The notes beneath the pieces are model-generated. The model saw only the letters and a program-made list of their open reading frames with translations, searched no databases and was not told where the DNA came from. A stretch of DNA of 35,450 bases from an uncultured Pseudanabaenaceae cyanobacterium (GTDB lineage Bacteria > Cyanobacteriota > Cyanobacteriia > PCC-9006 > JAAUQQ01). The position numbers were made by a program, and so were the translations under genes. Within the stretch, counting starts at the first letter, position 1. Each line of letters opens with the position of its first letter. Below, piece by piece: positions 8,644 to 15,283 of this stretch. Location: contig CALECT010000147.1 in the NCBI GenBank assembly GCA_937949725.1, forward strand, positions 1-35,450, read 5' to 3'.

Positions 8644-8805
8644 ATGAGCGTTATTCCAATTCTCGCAATTTTCTTGTTTGTCTTCCTCTTTTCTAAGGAA
8701 GAAGCCCAGGTCTCTGAACCACCTCAGCCTCCGACTGATCAAGAGCTCATTGCTGAACTACTCGCCAAGCTTCTAGAGCGTGGCAGTCAGAGTGGCAATA
8801 AGTAG
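8644..8805 (+). CDS. 53-residue single-TM small protein
   Basis: An ORF of 53 codons starting at ATG 8644. Residues 1-17 form a strongly hydrophobic segment (MSVIPILAIFLFVFLF), then KEE, a Pro-rich hinge (EPPQPPTD), and an amphipathic helix rich in Leu and Ala (QELIAELLAKLLERG). This layout is typical of genuine small membrane proteins with one anchor and a cytosolic helix. An AGGGA-like element lies about 10 bases before the start. It is not recognised as a named family. Its neighbours are two other tiny exported or membrane proteins, with hairpins between them. Confidence 0.5.
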   Translation: MSVIPILAIFLFVFLFSKEEAQVSEPPQPPTDQELIAELLAKLLERGSQSGNK

Positions 8806-8815
8806 GTGACATTTA

Positions 8816-8851
8816 TTGCGCAGAGACTGATGCACACCAGCCTCTGCGCAA
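8816..8851 (+). other. Long hairpin in leader of 76-residue protein gene
   Basis: TTGCGCAGAG at 8816-8825 pairs perfectly with CTCTGCGCAA at 8842-8851; a CTG/CAG extension inside adds three pairs after one mismatch. It is followed by an A-rich stretch rather than Ts, so it is unlikely to be a rightward terminator. It may shape the mRNA leader of the following gene. Confidence 0.6.
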
Positions 8852-8889
8852 AACAATCAAAAGATTATTGGAAGTTAAGGAGGTCCACG

Positions 8890-9120
8890 ATGTTGAGACC
8901 TATTTCAGATCGTAAGCTGCTAGTTATTCTGGGTTGGTTGTCCAAATATTTTGGGTTCGCGCTTCTAGGGTGCTCTCTGGTTGTAGTGTTATCCACTGTC
9001 ATGGGATATGGTCCCGAAATGCTGCAATTGTTTTGGAGCAGCCAGGAACTTCTAGCTCGACTGTTGCTATTAGTCGGTTGCTCGGGCATGTCTCTGGTGC
9101 TGTTGGAGTCCATCCACTAG
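8890..9120 (+). CDS. 76-residue two-TM small membrane protein
   Basis: The start at ATG 8890 is fixed by a near-perfect ribosome site, TAAGGAGGT, five bases upstream; the frame stays open from a GTG at 8806, but that start has no support. The 76-residue product has a short basic N-terminus (LRPISDRK) and two hydrophobic segments (about 10-40 and 55-73), joined by a short loop with a few charges. Two-helix small membrane proteins of this sort often act as accessory subunits, regulators or holin-like proteins. I do not recognise the family. The strong ribosome site implies high translation. A strong terminator at 9229-9267 closes this unit. Confidence 0.65.
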   Translation: MLRPISDRKLLVILGWLSKYFGFALLGCSLVVVLSTVMGYGPEMLQLFWSSQELLARLLLLVGCSGMSLVLLESIH

Positions 9121-9147
9121 GAAAAACGCAGCACTTTCTATAATCAG

Positions 9148-9182
9148 GCAGGTCTTCAAGAAGCATTTGCTTCGAATCCTGC
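9148..9182 (+). other. Hairpin downstream of 76-residue protein gene
   Basis: Nested pairing: GCAGG (9148-9152) with CCTGC (9178-9182), and GAAGCA (9160-9165) with TGCTTC (9168-9173), with an internal loop. It lies between the stop codon and the strong terminator, and could protect the 3' end of the transcript. Confidence 0.4.
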
Positions 9183-9228
9183 AAGGTTAATGTGAAACGC
9201 AAACAGCAGGAAATCTAAATTTCACAAT

Positions 9229-9267
9229 GCAGGAGGGTTGCCAGAGTCATGTTGGCAACCCTCCTGC
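9229..9267. terminator. Strong intrinsic terminator between convergent genes
   Basis: GCAGGAGGGTTGCCA (9229-9243) pairs perfectly over 15 bp with TGGCAACCCTCCTGC (9253-9267) around a 9-nt loop, followed by TTTATTCT. It serves the rightward small-protein gene. The stop codon of the leftward DUF4332 gene (9269-9271) sits inside the T-tract, so the hairpin begins two bases after that stop and may also end the leftward transcript. Confidence 0.9.
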
Positions 9268-9268
9268 T

Positions 9269-9709
9269 TTATTCTGGCGTTTTAACATGCTCCATCAGTT
9301 GCTTCGCCCGCGCAATCCACTGGGCCACCTGGCTCGCTGTCGGCGTCAAGTCTCGCCGCTGCAGATTCGCCACATAGAGCCGCATCACTTGGGGATGCAA
9401 GCGATGGGCCGAGGCCCCTGCCAGCATCCCCACTGAAGCAATACCGCTGTGCAATAGCAATCCGCAATAGTCACAGCCCACCCCCGGCACCCGTGCCAAA
9501 TCTGCCAGGGCCGACCACTTGCCCACATACTTGAGATGCAGGCCTAATTTTTGACTAAAGGCCTGTCGTTGCGCTGGGCTCTGGGTTTGCCCCAACAAGT
9601 CCGCCGTTGAGACAATTCCTGCCTCCTGCAATTTCTGTTGTTCCACGGCACTCAGCCCTGGCAATTGTTCAATCGGCCAGCTTTGCGATCGCACCAAAGA
9701 ATTCGCCAT
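9269..9709 (-). CDS. DUF4332 helix-hairpin-helix-like protein
   Basis: A 146-residue soluble protein that fits the DUF4332 family common in cyanobacteria. It opens with SWPIEQLPGLS and continues through an LLGQTQS helix to a second HhH-like unit at ALADLARVPGVGCDYCGLLL. Such repeats resemble helix-hairpin-helix DNA- or protein-binding folds; the biochemical role is not established. I chose the ATG at 9709, which has an AGGGAAG-like ribosome site and places the start close to the family's usual beginning. An ATG at 9742 would add eleven residues but lacks a ribosome site. It is transcribed alone, convergent with the small-protein genes. Confidence 0.75.
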   Translation of the reverse strand: MANSLVRSQSWPIEQLPGLSAVEQQKLQEAGIVSTADLLGQTQSPAQRQAFSQKLGLHLKYVGKWSALADLARVPGVGCDYCGLLLHSGIASVGMLAGASAHRLHPQVMRLYVANLQRRDLTPTASQVAQWIARAKQLMEHVKTPE

Positions 9710-10190
9710 CCCACTTCCCTCGCAACAAACCGAGCCAACCATAGCGTTAGCGATTGGGTTTCACCCTAGTTCACACTCTCTTCAAGGCAAACCAAACGCC
9801 ACAAACCATCCTAACGCTCTGACCCAGGTTCATTTCCATGCAAAATTCGCATTTCCCAGGAATGCCCCTCGCCCCCACTGTAGACATCCATAGCTCGCAT
9901 AGAGTCAAAGAGGTCATGGGAAACGGCAGTGACCCCCAACAAAGCTTGGGAGTTGCTGCCGGACCTAACTCAAAACATCCCAAAGTCTTTGCAACCGAAC
10001 CTCCTGAGACAAAGCGATCAAGCAAAGTTATCGGGTAATGTCGTCGGACAATCTCCTCACTGGATATTGCAGAAAACAGCATCAAGGCAAGATAAATTTC
10101 CGGCTGCGCTGGAACGATGTCAGAAGTGTAACCATCATGGAACTGTAATTCGGGGAGACACCCGAAGCTTACTTCTGGAGCTGCGTAAAG
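9710..10190 (+). promoter_or_regulatory. Divergent spacer upstream of GH8 gene
   Basis: This 481-bp spacer separates the leftward DUF4332 gene from the GH8 gene and should hold both promoters. Both strands contain short open stretches. On the minus strand, two overlapping frames (about 9790-10190) read as plausible protein only if a frameshift is assumed, and no homology was recognised. I see no known riboswitch or RNA gene. Confidence 0.3.
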
Positions 10191-11477
10191 ATGGCATCGC
10201 GACTGACATCGAGGCAATGGGCCGCCTCTCTTCTCCTCACGACAACCCTATGGGGAACAACTTGCCTCGGTGCCACAGCCCAACCTGGCTTACCACCACC
10301 GCCTATACTGCCTCCCAGCAACGGCGGTTCCATTCCAGTACCAAGTTCTGCGCCGACTCCCAGTATTCCTAAAGCTCCCAGCTGCCCCCCAGCTGCTGAT
10401 ACTGAATTGAAGCTCACCTCATTCTCCGCCAACGAGTCGTTGCTCAAGCGAAGCTGGAAAGCCTATAGCGATCGCTTCATCCACCCCGATGGCTATGTCA
10501 TCGACTACAAGGCCGTAGACCAGCGCACCACTTCCGAAGGCCAAGCTTACGCAATGCTCCGGGCGGTGCTAATTAACGACCAAGCCACCTTCGACAAAAC
10601 CTTGGCTTGGGCTGAAGCCAATCTGGATCGTCCCGGCGACAGCCTATGGTCTTGGCATTGGAATACGGCCAGCGGCATCCAAGATCCGCACTTTGCAACG
10701 GATTCTGATGTGGATGCCATTACGGCGCTAATTTTCGCGGCACGGCGTTGGGATTGCCAAGCCTATGAGGACCTGGCTAAGCAGAAGTTGAATGACTTGT
10801 GGCGGTTAGCGATCGCCGACATCCAGGGCAAGCAATTCCTGCTGCCCGGCGATCGCGCCGCCTTCCAAAAGCCCAACCAAGTCGTCGTCAACCCCTCCTA
10901 CTTCGCACCCTACGCCTATCGCCTCTTTGCCCAAGTAGATAAAACCCACAACTGGAACAGCCTCGTGGGCGATGGCTATCAGCTCCTAGAAGACATCACC
11001 GCCTTCTCCTCCGCTGGACTCCCCGCAGACTGGATTGCCTTCAATCCTCAAACCAAGCAATTTGAACCATTACCTAAAACCCGGCGCATCCAAAGTATCT
11101 ACAGCTTCGATGCTTTCCGCGTCTGGTGGCGCGTGGGCCTGGATGCCAATTGGAACAACTCTGCTCCAGCCAAGGCTTACTTGAAAAAGTATTTGCCCAC
11201 TCTGGCTCAGGATTGGAGAGAAGATAAAACCATCAAAGCAGTCATAGGCTTAGACGGTAAAGACTTAGTGGAATACGAAGCCACGGCTCAATACGCCATG
11301 CTCTATCCCGTTATGAAAATGGTGGATCGCACTGTGGCCTTTGAGATTTTCAAAGACAAGCTGCTAGGCAATTACAGCAAGAGCCTTTGGGATGGTGAGG
11401 ATGCTTACTACACCAATAATCTGGCCTGGTTTGCACTGCTCCCACCCCAAGGGCCTAGAGACTTACTAGGAAACTAA
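10191..11477 (+). CDS. Secreted GH8 endoglucanase (BcsZ-like cellulase)
   Basis: A secreted glycoside hydrolase family 8 enzyme of 428 residues, expected to cut beta-1,4-glucan. A signal peptide covers about residues 1-30, followed by a Pro-rich linker (about 32-70) and the catalytic domain. Family landmarks are visible: TTSEGQAYAMLRA with the likely acid Glu116, SLWSWHW, the DSDVDA motif (Asp171-Asp175) followed by ALIFAARRW, and SFDAFRVWWR with Asp307, where the family has its catalytic base region. A GGAG lies 11 bases before the ATG. The Pro-rich spacer makes it longer than a typical BcsZ (about 370). Together with the cellulose-synthase-like gene it suggests synthesis and trimming of cellulose. 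A hairpin follows the stop. Confidence 0.92.
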   Translation: MASRLTSRQWAASLLLTTTLWGTTCLGATAQPGLPPPPILPPSNGGSIPVPSSAPTPSIPKAPSCPPAADTELKLTSFSANESLLKRSWKAYSDRFIHPDGYVIDYKAVDQRTTSEGQAYAMLRAVLINDQATFDKTLAWAEANLDRPGDSLWSWHWNTASGIQDPHFATDSDVDAITALIFAARRWDCQAYEDLAKQKLNDLWRLAIADIQGKQFLLPGDRAAFQKPNQVVVNPSYFAPYAYRLFAQVDKTHNWNSLVGDGYQLLEDITAFSSAGLPADWIAFNPQTKQFEPLPKTRRIQSIYSFDAFRVWWRVGLDANWNNSAPAKAYLKKYLPTLAQDWREDKTIKAVIGLDGKDLVEYEATAQYAMLYPVMKMVDRTVAFEIFKDKLLGNYSKSLWDGEDAYYTNNLAWFALLPPQGPRDLLGN

Positions 11478-11491
11478 AGATTTTATCTAGA

Positions 11492-11527
11492 GCGCCTTAA
11501 AATAGAAAAAATTCTGAATTAAGGCGC
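11492..11527 (+). terminator. Hairpin after GH8 gene
   Basis: GCGCCTTAA (11492-11500) pairs perfectly with TTAAGGCGC (11519-11527) around an 18-nt AT-rich loop. It starts 15 bases after the GH8 stop, but lacks a clear U-run. It could instead sit in the leader of the next gene, whose start is at 11544. Confidence 0.45.
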
Positions 11528-11543
11528 TTCATCCTCTCAAGAA

Positions 11544-12329
11544 ATGCAGTTCAACAAGAAGCTATCTCTAACTTACCTTGCTCTATTTACGATGTTAATA
11601 GGGGCTTTAGCTATCAAGGACAAAATAGATTTTGGCTATATTCTAATTGCTCCATCACTTCCTACTGAAATGAGGCGCATTCAGGAAGTAGATTCCATAA
11701 CCTTCTTTAAACCTGGCTATAAATCTTCTCGACAAAGCTATGATGAATATGTTGGGGGATTCTGGCGTTATATTGAAGAGAATGACTTGGGCGAAACAGG
11801 CTACGTTGGCTCAAGCAACTGCGACAAGAGCAAATGCCAAGCCAGTCGAGTTTTAGTCGCGTTACATGAAATAGGTGTACTGACTGGAGATGAAAATGAG
11901 CATTGGCTTGCATCTCCTGAGCTGCGAGAGTTTCATAACCAAATCAAAAATTCTGATTTTATTGAGTCTCGCAATATCTCTATCGATATTTTGAAGCAAT
12001 CTGCTGGCATTGCAATCGAAGCACGAGGACTCCAAGACAGCTATATATTTCTTGCCTATTACGGTCGAAGCCACGGTACAGCAAACGAAATACACGGTGT
12101 ATTCGGGAATATATTTAGATATGAAAGAACTCCTTATTACGAAATTCTATTAAGGAAAGAGTCCCAAAAAAATCTCTTAGTGCCTGTAAAAGCAAACAGC
12201 TTTTTCCATGGAGGTAGCTCTTCATTCTCACTATTCAAGCTAGTAACCCTCGGTTCTTTCTTTCTAATATTGAACCTATTATCACTATCAATTATTAAGT
12301 CCCTTTCAAAAAGCCAAGAAACCAAATAA
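11544..12329 (+). CDS. Orphan AT-rich two-TM protein
   Basis: A 261-residue protein with one hydrophobic segment at each end (about 6-24 and 232-252) and a hydrophilic middle of about 200 residues, probably exposed on the periplasmic side. The middle has a CDKSKC pair (two cysteines that could form a disulfide) and no domain I recognise. Base composition is clearly richer in A+T than the GH8 gene before it and the uvrB gene after it, which suggests a recent arrival or relaxed selection. The ribosome site is weak. A short inverted repeat follows the stop (CTAAATCT at 12333 and AGATTTAG at 12365). Confidence 0.7.
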   Translation: MQFNKKLSLTYLALFTMLIGALAIKDKIDFGYILIAPSLPTEMRRIQEVDSITFFKPGYKSSRQSYDEYVGGFWRYIEENDLGETGYVGSSNCDKSKCQASRVLVALHEIGVLTGDENEHWLASPELREFHNQIKNSDFIESRNISIDILKQSAGIAIEARGLQDSYIFLAYYGRSHGTANEIHGVFGNIFRYERTPYYEILLRKESQKNLLVPVKANSFFHGGSSSFSLFKLVTLGSFFLILNLLSLSIIKSLSKSQETK

Positions 12330-12485
12330 GAGCTAAATCTCTTTTCAATGGCGCCTAATCAGAAAGATTTAGATCTTATAGAAAACTAACGTTATAAACC
12401 TCAGTCCGAAGAGCTGGATTTTCAAGATAGGGGTCCATTCCAGGAAACGGTGATGCCATGGCGCAGCTCCAAGCAGCTGGTTGGT

Positions 12486-13013
12486 TTACTCAATTGTAGG
12501 CTCTCCCGCTGAGCGCAGCCGCTCCAGCTCCGCCACAGCACCATCACGAAATGCAGCAGGCGTTCGTGGATCACATAACTGCAAGCACTTTTCTAAATCC
12601 GCGATCGCCCCCACTCTATCTCCAGCCCCATCCAGCTTTACCATTGCCCGGCAAGCATAGGCCGTTTCGTAGTCGGGACGCACTTGAATCGCCTGGTTGC
12701 AATCCTGCAATGCAGCCTCAAAACGGCCCAGTGCCGCATCGGAATAAGAGCGACCGACCAATGCATCAAGATGGCCGGGCTGACGCCGTAGGATTTTGCT
12801 GAACTGCGCGATCGCCCCTTCGTAATCCCCAGCCAGATGAAGTTTCTCTGCCTGTTTGAGTCTCTGCTGTACAGCGTTAGCCTCCACGATCATTGTGGCA
12901 AACACAGATAGGGCCATGGCTCCCTTGGTACTGTTTGATGGAGATTGATGCAGTTGAAACGCATTGAGCGCAAGAAAGCCATAAACAACCATTCGCAAAA
13001 TCAGCAGCTTCAT
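12486..13013 (-). CDS. Small membrane-anchored TPR protein
   Basis: A 175-residue protein with an N-terminal hydrophobic segment and a second one before residue 48, then tetratricopeptide repeats from about 48 to 155. The repeats are recognised by the LAGDYEGAIAQFSKILRRQP and LGRFEAALQDCNQAIQVRP phases. TPR proteins serve as protein-binding scaffolds; the partner is unknown. It is transcribed divergently from uvrB, with about 120 bases between the start codons, and is convergent with the AT-rich orphan gene. Confidence 0.8.
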   Translation of the reverse strand: MKLLILRMVVYGFLALNAFQLHQSPSNSTKGAMALSVFATMIVEANAVQQRLKQAEKLHLAGDYEGAIAQFSKILRRQPGHLDALVGRSYSDAALGRFEAALQDCNQAIQVRPDYETAYACRAMVKLDGAGDRVGAIADLEKCLQLCDPRTPAAFRDGAVAELERLRSAGEPTIE

Positions 13014-13135
13014 ATCGCTCTAGTCACTTACTCCTATCTCGACCGTAACGCTTCAATCAACCATCGCCTCAATTTGCCACAAGCCCTAAAATAAGAGCAG
13101 CGACTCAGCCCCTGCCATCCGCCTCCTGCCGCCCC

Positions 13136-15232
13136 ATGTCTGACTTCAGCATCCAGTCCGAATACAGCCCCAAAGGCGACCAGCCCAAAGCGATCGAAGG
13201 CTTAGTTGAATCCATCAACGCCGACAACCAATTCCAGACCCTTCTCGGCGCGACGGGCACCGGCAAAACCTTCACCATGGCCAACGTGATCAAGGAAACG
13301 GGCAAACCCACCCTTGTCTTGGCCCACAATAAAACCCTCGCCGCTCAACTTTGCAACGAGCTGCGCTCCTTTTTCCCCGACAATGCCGTCGAATACTTCA
13401 TCTCCTACTACGACTACTACCAGCCCGAAGCCTATATCCCCGTCAGCGACACCTATATTGCCAAAACCTCTTCGATTAACGAAGAGATTGACATGCTGCG
13501 GCACTCTGCAACGCGATCGCTGTTCGAGCGCAAGGACGTCATCGTCGTCGCCTCCATCAGCTGCATCTATGGCCTGGGCATCCCCTCGGAATACCTCAAA
13601 GCTTCGGTCAAATTCCGCCTCGGCCAAGAAGTGGAAATGCGCAAGGTCATCCGCGACCTCGTCAACATTCAATACACCCGCAACGACCTCGACGTAGATC
13701 GCGGACGCTTCCGCCTCAAGGGCGACGTGCTGGAAGTTGGCCCCGCCTACGAAGATCGTCTAATTCGCATTGAATTCTTTGGCGATGAGATCGACGCCAT
13801 TCGCTACATCGACCCGGTGACGGGCGAAATCATGCAAAGCCTGAACAGCGTCAACATCTACCCGGCACGCCACTTCGTCACCCCCAAAGAACGCCTCGAA
13901 AAAGCAATTAAAGACATCAAGCTAGAGCTGGAACAACAGCTAGAACTGTTGCAAAGCCAGGGCAAGCTCCTGGAACATCAACGCCTGGAACAGCGCACCA
14001 AATACGACCTAGAAATGCTCCAGGAAGTGGGCTACTGCCAGGGCGTCGAGAACTACTCCCGTCACCTCGCCGGACGCCTACCCGGTGCGCCGCCGGAATG
14101 CCTACTGGACTACTTCCCCAGCGAAGATTGGCTCCTGCTCGTGGACGAATCCCACGTCACTGTGCCCCAACTGCGAGGCATGTACAACGGCGACCAGGCC
14201 CGCAAGAAAGTGCTGATCGATCACGGCTTCCGCCTGCCCAGCGCCGCCGACAACCGACCGCTGAAAGCCGATGAGTTTTGGGCTAAGGTCAACAACTGTA
14301 TTTTTGTCTCTGCAACGCCTGGAACCTGGGAGTTGGAGCAATCCGACGCGAAGTTTGAGGGTGAGGACAGGAAAGCCAGAAAGGCAACGAAGTCTAGGGC
14401 TGCTGAGAAGATGACCAAACGTCGCTATAAGCGAGGCACGGGCCGCGTAGTCGAGCAGGTGATTCGTCCCACGGGGGTGATTGACCCCGAAATTTTTGTA
14501 CGTCCCACTGATGGGCAAGTGGATGATCTACTCGATGAGATCATGACTCGCTCCGCCAAGAATGAGCGGGTGCTGATCACCACGCTAACCAAGCGCATGG
14601 CAGAAGACCTCACCGATTACTTCTTTGAGCGGGGCGTTAAGGTGCGCTACATGCACTCGGAGATCAATTCCATTGAGCGCATTGAAATTATTCGCGACTT
14701 ACGAGAGGGCACCTTCGACACATTGATTGGCGTCAACCTTTTGCGGGAGGGCTTGGACTTACCCGAGGTGTCTCTAGTCGCCATTTTGGATGCCGATAAG
14801 GAAGGCTTTTTGAGAGCAGAGCGATCGCTGATCCAGACCATTGGCCGCGCCGCCCGCCACATCGAAGGCAAAGCCATCCTCTACGCTGACAACATGACCG
14901 ACAGCATGCTCGCCGCCATCAGCGAAACCGAGCGCCGTCGCGAAATCCAAATCGCCTACAACGAAAAGCACGGCATTACCCCCCAGCCCGTAACCAAAAA
15001 GGTGGATAACTCGATTCTCGCCTTCCTCGAAGTCTCCCGCCGCCTCAATGCTCAAGAGATTGAAGTTGCCTGCGAAAACATGGATGACATTCCCCTAACG
15101 GAGATCCCAGAGTTGATTAAGCAACTTGAGGATGAAATGAAGAAAGCGGCGGCAGAGTTAGAGTTTGAGAAAGCGGGGGAATTTCGCGATCGCATCAAGA
15201 ACCTCCGCAACAAATTAGTCGGCAAACCTTGA
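13136..15232 (+). CDS. uvrB: UvrB, excinuclease ABC subunit B
   Basis: UvrB is the damage-verifying helicase-like subunit of the UvrABC nucleotide excision repair nuclease; it is loaded by UvrA and recruits UvrC. The protein has 698 residues, longer than the usual 660-680. Walker A GATGTGKT is at 38-45, the tyrosine-rich beta-hairpin around 88-112 ([10 protein letters not shown]), the helicase motif II DESH at 337-340, and the C-terminal UVR motif at about 660-692. The unusual part is about 33 residues, strongly basic, inserted between WELEQS and [10 protein letters not shown] (about 404-437). The start ATG at 13136 gives the standard N-terminus. It is divergent from the small TPR gene. Confidence 0.97.
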   Translation: MSDFSIQSEYSPKGDQPKAIEGLVESINADNQFQTLLGATGTGKTFTMANVIKETGKPTLVLAHNKTLAAQLCNELRSFFPDNAVEYFISYYDYYQPEAYIPVSDTYIAKTSSINEEIDMLRHSATRSLFERKDVIVVASISCIYGLGIPSEYLKASVKFRLGQEVEMRKVIRDLVNIQYTRNDLDVDRGRFRLKGDVLEVGPAYEDRLIRIEFFGDEIDAIRYIDPVTGEIMQSLNSVNIYPARHFVTPKERLEKAIKDIKLELEQQLELLQSQGKLLEHQRLEQRTKYDLEMLQEVGYCQGVENYSRHLAGRLPGAPPECLLDYFPSEDWLLLVDESHVTVPQLRGMYNGDQARKKVLIDHGFRLPSAADNRPLKADEFWAKVNNCIFVSATPGTWELEQSDAKFEGEDRKARKATKSRAAEKMTKRRYKRGTGRVVEQVIRPTGVIDPEIFVRPTDGQVDDLLDEIMTRSAKNERVLITTLTKRMAEDLTDYFFERGVKVRYMHSEINSIERIEIIRDLREGTFDTLIGVNLLREGLDLPEVSLVAILDADKEGFLRAERSLIQTIGRAARHIEGKAILYADNMTDSMLAAISETERRREIQIAYNEKHGITPQPVTKKVDNSILAFLEVSRRLNAQEIEVACENMDDIPLTEIPELIKQLEDEMKKAAAELEFEKAGEFRDRIKNLRNKLVGKP

Positions 15233-15283
15233 TCCCCGCAGTACACTGTCGAAAGAAGAATTGGCAAGTCTAATAGAACCAGG

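Noticed and set aside
9113..9190. A TTCGAATCC motif suggesting a tRNA T-arm
   Set aside because: No acceptor stem or anticodon arm can be folded around it; it is part of a simple hairpin.
9771..10217. A minus-strand open frame of about 148 codons beside the GH8 gene
   Set aside because: It overlaps the GH8 start and has no recognised domain. It reads well only if a frameshift is assumed, so I treat it as noise.
9929..10372. A plus-strand open frame overlapping the GH8 start
   Set aside because: It is out of frame with the real gene and lies in a non-coding spacer; no domain or ribosome site.
13202..13672. A long minus-strand frame inside uvrB
   Set aside because: It is the antisense of a GC-rich coding sequence and mirrors uvrB codon bias.
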